A program made the position numbers and the translations under genes. DNA of 64,000 nt from JBHGAV01 sp041946685 (GTDB lineage: Bacteria > Acidobacteriota > Terriglobia > Bryobacterales > Bryobacteraceae), in the NCBI GenBank assembly GCA_041946685.1, contig JBHGAV010000028.1:1-64000 (forward strand). The letters run 5' to 3'. Under the pieces are notes generated by a model. It did no database searches, had not been told where the DNA came from, and worked only from the letters and a program-made list of their open reading frames with translations. Positions 1 to 6,683 of the stretch are shown piece after piece (positions within the stretch are counted from its first letter, which is position 1; the number at the start of each line of letters is the position of its first letter).

Positions 1-59
<59 letters not shown>

Positions 60-144
60 GAAAGCAGAACCATCCGTGGAGCGTAGAGCCAGATCGGGGA
101 AGCAGGCGCGCGGGGGGAGGGGACCCGAACGCAGCGAAGACGGC

Positions 145-261
145 GTGGACCTCACCCTGATCCGCTGGATGCTATCGCTCACCCCCGCCGAGCGCCTGCG
201 GGTCGCGCAGGATTTCGCCAACTCCATCGCGAGGTTACGTGCCGGCCGGGCCAAAGCTTGA
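145..261 (+). CDS. small protein upstream of nucleotidyltransferase
   Basis: A 38-residue protein read from a GTG start (VDLTLIRWMLSLTPAERLRV...). The reading frame is open back to 16, but that part overlaps the tRNA and has no protein-like character, so the GTG at 145 is preferred. The segment 'LTPAERLRVAQDFANSIARLR' looks like a real amphipathic helix pair. It overlaps the nucleotidyltransferase by 23 nt, which suggests translational coupling. I read it as the small partner of a two-gene cassette. An antitoxin or chaperone role is conceivable but not shown by the sequence. There is no convincing ribosome site before the GTG. Confidence 0.6.
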   Translation: MDLTLIRWMLSLTPAERLRVAQDFANSIARLRAGRAKA

Positions 262-736
262 CATCGAAGCGATCCTGAGAACCCTTGACCGCCACGGCGT
301 CGAGTATATCGTTGTCGGGGGTGTCTGCGCCGTGCTGCACGGCGCGCCCATCGCGACGTTCGACTTGGACGTAGTACACTCGCGCTCCCCAGAAAATGTC
401 GCCCGGCTGATGCGGGCTCTCCGGGAGTTGAAGTCGCATTACAGGGCCCAACCCGAAAAGAAGTTGCGGCCGGCCGAGAGCCACTTGTCCGGGGGCGGGC
501 ACCAGTTGTTGCTCACTCGCTTTGGCCCGCTGGACGTACTGGGGCTGGTTGGCGCGGGGCTCGGGTATGAGGACCTCCTGCCGCACACGGTGTGGACGGA
601 GCTTGGAGACGGTCTGAGGGTGCGCCTGCTGGATTTGGAGACTCTCATTCAAACCAAACGGGAGACCGCTGGCGAGAAGGACCTGGCGGTGCTCGCGACG
701 CTGCGCCGGATCTTGAAAGAGCGTTCCGAAACCTGA
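239..736 (+). CDS. nucleotidyltransferase-fold protein
   Basis: A 165-residue protein with a GTG start. Residues 8-45 have the minimal nucleotidyltransferase layout: a helix, a strand 'YIVVGGVCAVLHG', then 'TFDLDVV' as the paired metal-binding aspartates (D-x-D). The GG-x-A-x-x-x-HG pattern resembles solitary MNT/AbiEii-like and DUF6036-like proteins. Substrate is unknown. In the wider family these proteins act as toxins (AbiEii, MenT) or nucleotidylate small partners (MNT/HEPN). Here the partner would be the overlapping 38-residue gene. Its TGA stop coincides with the start of a decayed tRNA-Pro copy, so the cassette sits exactly between an intact and a decayed tRNA. Confidence 0.8.
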   Translation: MPAGPKLDIEAILRTLDRHGVEYIVVGGVCAVLHGAPIATFDLDVVHSRSPENVARLMRALRELKSHYRAQPEKKLRPAESHLSGGGHQLLLTRFGPLDVLGLVGAGLGYEDLLPHTVWTELGDGLRVRLLDLETLIQTKRETAGEKDLAVLATLRRILKERSET

Positions 737-803
737 CGCCGCCCGGCAGCGCGCCCGCCTTGGGCGCAGGGCCGTGCCCCTGTAAGTCAGGCCGCCCCGG
801 TCA
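734..803 (+). pseudogene. decayed tRNA-Pro copy
   Basis: Aligned with a fixed offset of 744, this stretch matches the tRNA at 1-59. Positions 745-771 match 1-27 at 24 of 27 bases, including the complete anticodon loop and 3' stem. Positions 793-799 (CGCCCCG) match the acceptor strand 49-55 exactly and at the same spacing. The T arm (772-792) has diverged at 15 of 21 positions and no longer pairs. GACC, the discriminator plus CCA region, has become GGTCA. The D arm side is recognisable from about 734, but the 5' acceptor strand does not pair. This is not a functional tRNA; it is best read as a remnant att-site-like duplicate. Confidence 0.75.
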
Positions 804-851
804 TGGAGGCCCCCCTGCGGAGAAGGGAGATTGCCGCTGGCTCGCGCGGAC

Positions 852-1298
852 TCAGCCGCCGTGGTAGCGTACCAAGGTCGATTCCAGACGGCCGGTGGCG
901 TCCTGCAACAGTCGCTTGGTCAATTGCCGGCCCAACTCTGCGTCCTGCTCGCACGCGTGGCTGAGCGCCCTGCCGTCAAACGCGAGCGTCCGTACACGTT
1001 CGAGCGCTCGGGCGCGTAGGTGCTGTCCGGCTCCGGCCACCAAGAAGGACCAGCCCAGTTCCTGCCCTTCTTCCACCGTGAGCACCCGCGCCCGGCCCGT
1101 GCTGGTCGCCAGTTCCAAGGCGACCTTCCCCGCAAGCACAACGTGAAACTGCCTGGAAGCTTCATCCTCCCGGAAGATGATCTGGTCCTTCTCATAGCCC
1201 ACCTCTCTGGCCATCGCCGCCAGCCGGTCAACGAGGCTCGGGTCCATGTGCTGGAAGAACGGAAGCCCCCGCATGGTGTCCACGGATGTCTGTCCCAT
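852..1298 (-). CDS. cyclic-nucleotide-binding domain protein without DNA-binding domain
   Basis: A 148-residue protein beginning MGQTSVDTMRGLPFFQHM. The start is the ATG at 1298, preceded by a strong GGAGGGAGG ribosome site. The reading frame extends to 1322 without such support. It is a cNMP-binding (Crp/Fnr N-terminal) beta-barrel: 'FFQHMDPSLVDRLAAMAREVGYEKDQIIFREDEASRQFHVVLAGKVAL', followed by a barrel strand region and a C-terminal helix around 115-148. No helix-turn-helix follows, so it is a sensor only, perhaps acting through a partner or as a membrane-independent ligand sensor. The upstream region carries two 20-bp direct repeats overlapping a TATAAT box. Confidence 0.85.
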   Translation of the reverse strand: MGQTSVDTMRGLPFFQHMDPSLVDRLAAMAREVGYEKDQIIFREDEASRQFHVVLAGKVALELATSTGRARVLTVEEGQELGWSFLVAGAGQHLRARALERVRTLAFDGRALSHACEQDAELGRQLTKRLLQDATGRLESTLVRYHGG

Positions 1299-1336
1299 AG
1301 CACCCTCCCTCCGACACCGCATGAATTCAACAGCCT

Positions 1337-1378
1337 ACTGCTGATAAATTATACAACAACTGCTGATAAATTACACAA
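1337..1378 (-). promoter_or_regulatory. tandem direct repeats over putative promoter of the cNMP-binding gene
   Basis: Two 20-bp copies (1337-1356 and 1359-1378) begin ACTGCTGATAAATTA and differ at one base. The repeat period is 22 bp, close to two helical turns. Read on the minus strand the first copy holds TATAAT (1348-1353) and the second TGTAAT (1370-1375). A TTGTGT lies 19 bp upstream of TATAAT as a weak -35. The stretch is strikingly AT-rich for this genome. It is a plausible paired regulator-binding site at the promoter of the downstream minus-strand gene. Confidence 0.5.
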
Positions 1379-1447
1379 GTAAATTCTGTGCGTCACGGAT
1401 GAAAAACAAGTCTAGTGAGCTTGTCTTCTGGATTCAATACTTTAGGT

Positions 1448-2731
1448 TCATGTGCGCGGGAACTTCTTGCGGCGCTGGTAGCTGCGGGCCAGCTCGATGT
1501 ACACGCCCAAGTCGCGATCCAGGTCCGACTGCGTGCCGTCAAAGTAGAAGTTTCGGATGGGGATGCCCCCCAGGTCGCGGCTCACCTTCGGGTACACCGC
1601 CTCGCTCACGATCCCGTTCATACACGTGAAGGGGCTGATGTCGATGATCCCGTCGGCACCCTTCCGGGCCAGGTAGACCGCCTTGCCGACGTTCAGGACC
1701 ATCTCTCCCAGCGCCCCGTCTCTCGGCAGGTAGGGCATGGCCAGCTCCAGCACTTCGTAGATGTCCGGCTCCTCGCAGCCCGCGAACTCCTCCCGGAAGG
1801 GCTCCAGAAGCGTATGCTCGTCGCGGTGCTGCACCTTCTGGCGGATCCAGGCGGCCAGCCCGTCTTTCGAGATGAGCCGCCCCGCCAGTTTCAGCTTCCG
1901 GAAGTTCTCCGAGTTCGTGTACCAGACCCACTCTGTGATGTCGCTCAGCCAGGCTTCGCCGCCGTACTCCTCCAGGCGGCGCACCAGGTCGTCGTTGGAG
2001 AACGTGTTGAGGCGGCAGAAGATCTCCCCCACGACGCCGATCAACGGCATGGAGGCATCGCGGTTGATTTTGGCGGCCCGGAACCGGTCGCGGCACCGCA
2101 CCAGGCTCTCCCTGATCCGGGCGAGTTGCGCCGGCGGAGCGATCGGAGCCTTCTCGATGGTCCCGCACAGATCGTCCAGACAGGCCTCGTACACCGCGTC
2201 GATCGATCCCTTGACGACCTCGTGCGGGCGGTAGCGCAATAGCATCTTTTGGAGGATGTCGGCCGCCAGCAGCGCCCTCCAGCCAGTGCGAACGAACGGT
2301 CCGGCGAGCTCCCCCAATCCTCCGTACGAGTTGTTGCTGGTGGGCGAGATGATCTCGGTCTGGTCGTAGCCGTGCGCCGTCAGGATCTGCTTCAGATAGG
2401 GCGCGTACTGGCCGAAACGGCAGGGACCGTCAGCGGTAGGCATGAACAGCAGGACCCGGTCGGGATCGGTCTCGGGGCTTTCCAGCAGTTTCATGAAATC
2501 GCCGACCGTGACCTTGGCCGGATAGCACTCGTCGCCCGAGGTGTAGCGCGCCCCCAACTCGCGGGTGCGGTCGTCGGAGGGCGGCACGATGTCGGCTTCC
2601 ACCCCGATGGCGCGGAACGCGGCGGCGAAAGCCCGGCCGCTGCCGTACGCCATGGGTGGGATGTAGACCTTCTTGCCGGCTAGTGGATGGCCGCCGAGGC
2701 CGCTTGAGCTTCCTGCCCCGATTGATAACAT
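1448..2731 (-). CDS. 2-hydroxyacyl-CoA dehydratase subunit-like protein (HgdB/BcrC fold)
   Basis: A 427-residue protein. The chosen ATG (2731) has an AAGGGG ribosome site 7-8 nt upstream; the longer reading begins with an unsupported TTG. The N-terminal region resembles the dehydratase-subunit-like domain usually found at the C-terminal end of long CoA-dehydratase activase-related proteins: 'VYIPPMAYGSGRAFAAAFRAIGVEADIVPPSDDRTRE' then 'SGDECYPAKVTVGD'. Cysteines in 'DECYP', 'DGPCRFG' and 'SPFTCMNGI' could be iron-sulfur ligands. It starts 52 nt inside the end of the upstream activase gene, so the two are probably translated together. Together they correspond to one long polypeptide known from other bacteria. 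The real substrate is unknown. Confidence 0.8.
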   Translation of the reverse strand: MLSIGAGSSSGLGGHPLAGKKVYIPPMAYGSGRAFAAAFRAIGVEADIVPPSDDRTRELGARYTSGDECYPAKVTVGDFMKLLESPETDPDRVLLFMPTADGPCRFGQYAPYLKQILTAHGYDQTEIISPTSNNSYGGLGELAGPFVRTGWRALLAADILQKMLLRYRPHEVVKGSIDAVYEACLDDLCGTIEKAPIAPPAQLARIRESLVRCRDRFRAAKINRDASMPLIGVVGEIFCRLNTFSNDDLVRRLEEYGGEAWLSDITEWVWYTNSENFRKLKLAGRLISKDGLAAWIRQKVQHRDEHTLLEPFREEFAGCEEPDIYEVLELAMPYLPRDGALGEMVLNVGKAVYLARKGADGIIDISPFTCMNGIVSEAVYPKVSRDLGGIPIRNFYFDGTQSDLDRDLGVYIELARSYQRRKKFPRT

Positions 2732-5700
2732 CGCAAAATCCCCTTGCTGTCGAGGTAGGCCTCGCAACGGGTCATATACCCAGCGTCGTTGCCGTGGCCG
2801 TCAAACTGGAGCACCAGGAGGGGCGCCCCGGCAGCCTCGCGCGTGAAGTGCTTGATGTAGGAATCCGGCCCGCACTTGAAGTTGGAGATGTAGATCAGGT
2901 GCAGGTTGGGCCGGGTGGCGATCATCCGCGCCGCAGCCAATATCTTCTGCCCCGAGGCCCAGTACATGTTGGGATGGAGGTCGTCGATATGCTCCTTTCC
3001 CGTTACCAGGAAGTCGATCGGGATCACGTTGGCGCCGTACCGGTGCCGCAGCTTGCGCGGGATGTCGCAGTTCACGTTCCGGTCGTAAATGTTGTAGCTT
3101 CGCCCCACCAGGATCAGGCCCGGCTCCCCGGTCTCATCCAGGACGCCAAGGGAGCGGCGCCCCGCTTCCAGAAGCCGCTCCTGGAACGTCCGCTGCGCGG
3201 TGTAGGCCGCATCCACGGCGCGGTCACTCAAGCGGCGCGGCACTCCCAGCTTGCGGACCGTTTCCGCCAGCGCGTTCTTGATGACCTCCCGCCCCAACTG
3301 GAAGTGCAGCGTGGGAATCAGGTACTTGTGCGCGTGGTCCTCCAGCTTGGGCGCGGCTCTGAGCACGAAAGGAAGGGTCTGGTTCCACGGACACAGGTGC
3401 GCCGTGCATGCGGAACCCTCGCTGGACTCGGTATTCAGCACGTTCGGCAGCAGGACGTAATCCACGCCCTTGTTCAGCAGCCATAGAGCGTGCCCATGGG
3501 CCACCTGGACCGGGTAGCACGGCTGCGCCAGCGCCAACTCCACTCCGTCGGACGCAATCTGGTGGTCCGTGGAGGGGGAGAGAACGACTTCAAAGCCGAG
3601 CTCGGCGAAATACCGCTGCCAAAACGGCTGCCGGTCCAACGTGGACATCGCCCGGGGGATGCCCACCCGCAAGGGCGACGACGGCTTGGGCGCGGCGGCG
3701 GCAAGCTCCTCGATGATCCTCTCCCGCAGGGCGAACAGGTCCTCAACCACCGGCTTGCGGCCCGTGATGGAGGGCTTGCGGAACTTGTCCGAGCACTTGT
3801 CGCCCCAAAAGCTCTTCTGGCCCTCGATGGTGAATTCCTTGATGTCGCAATAATTGGAGCAGGCCTTGCACACAAAGTCGCGCGACGTCATAGAGAGCCG
3901 CGACAGGTCGTAGCCGCGGAACTTGGTGTCCGCGTTGGTCGCGTTGCGCCATTGCCTGGCGATGAGCGCCATCCCAACCGCGCCCATGACGCCGTTGTAG
4001 GGCGGCACGGTGATCTTCTTGCCGAGCAGGCTGGCGAAAGCCGCCGCCACCGCGTCGTTGTAGGCGGTGCCGCCCTGGAAGTAGATCACGTTGCCGATCT
4101 TCCTTCCCCGCACCACCCGGTTCAGGTAGTTCAGGGCGATCGAGTAGGCCAGCCCCGCCACCAGGTTGGGCACCGACTCCGCCTTGTGGAGCCAGCCGGT
4201 GACGTCGCGCTCCATGAAGACCGTGCAGCGCTCACCGAGGCGCGTCGGCGCCGTCGAGGAGAGCGCCAGCCGGGCGAATTCGCCCTTGATGCTGATGCCG
4301 AGCTTCTCGGCCTGCTCCTCCAGGAACGAGCCCGTCCCCGCGGCGCAGGCCTCGTTCATGGCGAAGTCCACCACCACGCCGTTCTCGATCGAGATGAACT
4401 TGGAATCCTGCCCGCCGATCTCGAAAATCGTGTCCACCGGGTCGGAGCCCTGCGCCGCGCTAATGTGCAGGGCACCGGTCTTGTGGGCCGTGATCTCGTC
4501 GTTGACCACGTCGGCTCCCACCAGCTCCGCGATCAGCTCGCGGCCGGAGCCCGTCGTGCCGACTCCCTGGATCACCAGCCGGTTTCCCCACTCCTGCTCG
4601 ATCTCCGTAAGGCCCTGCTGGACCGCCTCGACGGGACGCCCGGCGGTCCGCAGATAGACGTCCTTGATGACGCGGCCCCATTCGTCCATCGCCACCAGGT
4701 TGGTGGACACCGAGCCGATGTCGATGCCGAGGAAGGCCGGGATGGGCTGGTTGCCGGGGGGCGGCTCGTAGCTGGCCACGCTCTCCCTGAGCAGCACCAC
4801 GTCCTTCATGCTCAGCGGCGTCACATCCTGGACCCGCGCTTCCGACTCGTGCTGGTTCAGCCGGTGAATGTCGCGGAAGTTGCGCTTGCGGCGCTCCTCG
4901 GACTCCAGGATCGCCGCGCCCACCGCGCCGCACCAGGCGTACAGGTCGGGCACGATCAGCTCTTCCTCTTTCAGCCCGAAAACCTCGCGCAGGGCGGCGG
5001 TGACGCCGGCGTTCTGGCTCACCGCGCCGACCAGCGCCACCGGGGCCGTCACCTTGCGGCCCTTGACGATGCTGCTCTTGAAATTGCGCGCCACCGCGTC
5101 GCACAGGCCTCGCAGGATCTCGGGCGGGGTGTAGCCCTTCTGCTGGGCGTGGATCATGTCCGACTTGGCGAACACGGAACACCGGCCCGCGATCCTGGCC
5201 GCACAGTTCGCCGTGCACACGATCGATCCCACCTCCTCGATCGAGTAGTTCATCCGCAGCGCCTGCTGATCCAGGAACGACCCGGTCCCGGCTGCGCATT
5301 CTCCGCTACGGTCGTAGTCCACGATGCCAGTCTGGCCGCCGCCTTGCTGCGGCTCAAGCCGGATGTACTTGGAGCTCTCCCCGCCCAACTCGAAGACGGT
5401 GCGGATGTGAGGATAGAAGTCCCCGATCATGCGCGCGACGGCCTTGAACTCGTTCTCGAAGTAGATACCCAGGATCTTGGCGATCGTCCGGCTCCCGGAA
5501 CCGGTCACGCGAATGCCCTCGATGCGTTGCTCCGGCACCGCCGCGTAGAATTCCTGGAGCAGGTCGAAGGTGGATTGGATGGGACTGCCGGCGATGCGCC
5601 GGTATTCGGAAACGACCAGAGGCTGAGCGCTGAGGCCCCGGTCAACCATGCGGAAGCATGGCTTGGCCGCGCAGAGGGATTCCAGCAGGCCGCGCTCCTC

Positions 5701-5766
5701 GGGTTTGCCAAGGGCGGCCAGCTTCAGACTAATGGCGCCGATGTCCAATCCGATGTTGATGCCCAT
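2680..5766 (-). CDS. CoA-dehydratase activase, double BcrAD/BadFG ATPase with DUF2229
   Basis: A 1028-residue protein with two tandem ASKHA-type ATPase domains (BcrAD/BadFG family), about residues 3-275 and 335-590. Each has a phosphate loop (MGINIGLDIGAISLK; AFLGIDIGSVSTNL) and a 'CAAGTGSFL' motif followed by a 'C-S/T-VF' cysteine. In the 2-hydroxyglutaryl-CoA dehydratase activator HgdC the equivalent cysteines bind a 4Fe-4S cluster. A DUF2229-type domain follows (about 690-1000, 'LRVGIPRAMSTLDRQPFWQRYFAEL'). The family transfers one electron, driven by ATP, to dehydratases or to benzoyl-CoA reductase. Many such long proteins have no dehydratase nearby and unknown substrates, as here. It is cotranscribed with the overlapping 1448-2731 gene. 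Confidence 0.87.
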   Translation of the reverse strand: MGINIGLDIGAISLKLAALGKPEERGLLESLCAAKPCFRMVDRGLSAQPLVVSEYRRIAGSPIQSTFDLLQEFYAAVPEQRIEGIRVTGSGSRTIAKILGIYFENEFKAVARMIGDFYPHIRTVFELGGESSKYIRLEPQQGGGQTGIVDYDRSGECAAGTGSFLDQQALRMNYSIEEVGSIVCTANCAARIAGRCSVFAKSDMIHAQQKGYTPPEILRGLCDAVARNFKSSIVKGRKVTAPVALVGAVSQNAGVTAALREVFGLKEEELIVPDLYAWCGAVGAAILESEERRKRNFRDIHRLNQHESEARVQDVTPLSMKDVVLLRESVASYEPPPGNQPIPAFLGIDIGSVSTNLVAMDEWGRVIKDVYLRTAGRPVEAVQQGLTEIEQEWGNRLVIQGVGTTGSGRELIAELVGADVVNDEITAHKTGALHISAAQGSDPVDTIFEIGGQDSKFISIENGVVVDFAMNEACAAGTGSFLEEQAEKLGISIKGEFARLALSSTAPTRLGERCTVFMERDVTGWLHKAESVPNLVAGLAYSIALNYLNRVVRGRKIGNVIYFQGGTAYNDAVAAAFASLLGKKITVPPYNGVMGAVGMALIARQWRNATNADTKFRGYDLSRLSMTSRDFVCKACSNYCDIKEFTIEGQKSFWGDKCSDKFRKPSITGRKPVVEDLFALRERIIEELAAAAPKPSSPLRVGIPRAMSTLDRQPFWQRYFAELGFEVVLSPSTDHQIASDGVELALAQPCYPVQVAHGHALWLLNKGVDYVLLPNVLNTESSEGSACTAHLCPWNQTLPFVLRAAPKLEDHAHKYLIPTLHFQLGREVIKNALAETVRKLGVPRRLSDRAVDAAYTAQRTFQERLLEAGRRSLGVLDETGEPGLILVGRSYNIYDRNVNCDIPRKLRHRYGANVIPIDFLVTGKEHIDDLHPNMYWASGQKILAAARMIATRPNLHLIYISNFKCGPDSYIKHFTREAAGAPLLVLQFDGHGNDAGYMTRCEAYLDSKGILRCYQSGQEAQAASAAIH

Positions 5767-5901
5767 TTCTCTTGATGATACCTAAGCCCAAGGAAAGATG
5801 GAGCGATTCGGGCCCGAACAGCCGGTTTTGGCCGTTGAGGGTGGAAGTATCCGGGTCGAACGGACGCCACTCTGGTAGGCTGGGTGGTACGGGAATCTGC
5901 G

Positions 5902-6339
5902 ATGGAATCACAAGCGACCTACGACGACGTCAATCTCATCTTGCGCCTTTACGAGCTCAGGCGGGAATCGAAAATGCGTGCCGCCCGGGACTGGTTCGCC
6001 AGGAATTTCAAGGCAGGCACGCTGGAGGAAGTGGCCACGCTGTGCCCGCCCGGAAGCGAGGAGAACGCCTACCTGCGCATGGTCATGAGCTACTGGGACA
6101 TGGTAGCTTCCTTCATTACCAGCGGCGTGCTCAACCAGGAGCTGTTCTTCCAGAGCGGGGGAGAGATGCTCTTCGTCTGGGAGCGCCTCAGGCACCTGAT
6201 GCCGGAGACGCGCGAGCGCTTCAAGAATCCGACGCTTTACAGGAACCTGGAGACCGTTGCCAACTCCTTCATCCAGCACATGAACAAGACCGCACCGGGG
6301 GCCTATGAAGCGCTGGTAGCCCGCTTGCGCGGCGTCTGA
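5902..6339 (+). CDS. conserved hypothetical protein
   Basis: A 145-residue, all-helical soluble protein (MESQATYDDVNLILRLYELRRE...). ATG 5902 is chosen because GGGA lies just upstream; a GTG at 5884 in the same frame is less likely. There is no signal peptide or membrane segment. Patterns such as 'RDWFARNF', 'YWDMVASFITSGVLNQELFFQSGGEMLFVWERL' suggest a DUF4760-like helical bundle, but I do not recognise a function. It is the first gene of a pair, 12 nt before the next, and is divergent from the activase operon across 135 bp. Confidence 0.75.
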   Translation: MESQATYDDVNLILRLYELRRESKMRAARDWFARNFKAGTLEEVATLCPPGSEENAYLRMVMSYWDMVASFITSGVLNQELFFQSGGEMLFVWERLRHLMPETRERFKNPTLYRNLETVANSFIQHMNKTAPGAYEALVARLRGV

Positions 6340-6351
6340 AGGCGGCAATCG

Positions 6352-6615
6352 ATGCGCCGGGACGAGGAGTTTTTCAAAGACCAGGACGTCGAGCTGATTT
6401 ACGTCGCCAGGAAGCTCTCCGAGGCTAAGGCGCTCGAAGCTCTGCTGACGTCGGCGGGGGTGGACTACCTGGTCGAGGTGGATGAGTACCTCGGAGGATT
6501 TCTGTTCCAGCGGATGCGCGCCGGAGCGTTCTTCTACGTCCTGCCACGGACTGCCGACTCCGCGCGGCGCCTCATGGAGAGCCACCGCTACCGCCCACAG
6601 AAGGCGACGCCGTAG
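6352..6615 (+). CDS. small conserved protein, DUF2007-like layout
   Basis: An 87-residue protein that follows the previous gene by 12 nt. The segment 'VELIYVARKLSEAKALEALLTSAGVDYLVEVDEYLGG' has the strand-helix-strand form of small ferredoxin-like proteins such as DUF2007 (putative signal-transducing family), where one reads 'V-Y...EA..L...L...GI....'. Function is unknown. No membrane segment is present. It probably shares a transcript with 5902-6339. Confidence 0.7.
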   Translation: MRRDEEFFKDQDVELIYVARKLSEAKALEALLTSAGVDYLVEVDEYLGGFLFQRMRAGAFFYVLPRTADSARRLMESHRYRPQKATP

Positions 6616-6683
6616 TGTACTGCGATGCCACTAACGTTTCTTTGCCGCTCCTTCACGGTCGCGACTCCGTTCCGAGGACCGCG

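Noticed and set aside
734..803. A second working tRNA gene.
   Set aside because: The T arm and 5' acceptor strand do not pair, and the region overlaps the nucleotidyltransferase stop codon. It is treated as a remnant.
3490..5775. A 761-codon frame on the strand opposite the activase gene.
   Set aside because: It mirrors GC-rich codons of a clearly conserved gene and has no recognisable domains. The same applies to the long antisense frames at 57711-60038 and 61303-63645.
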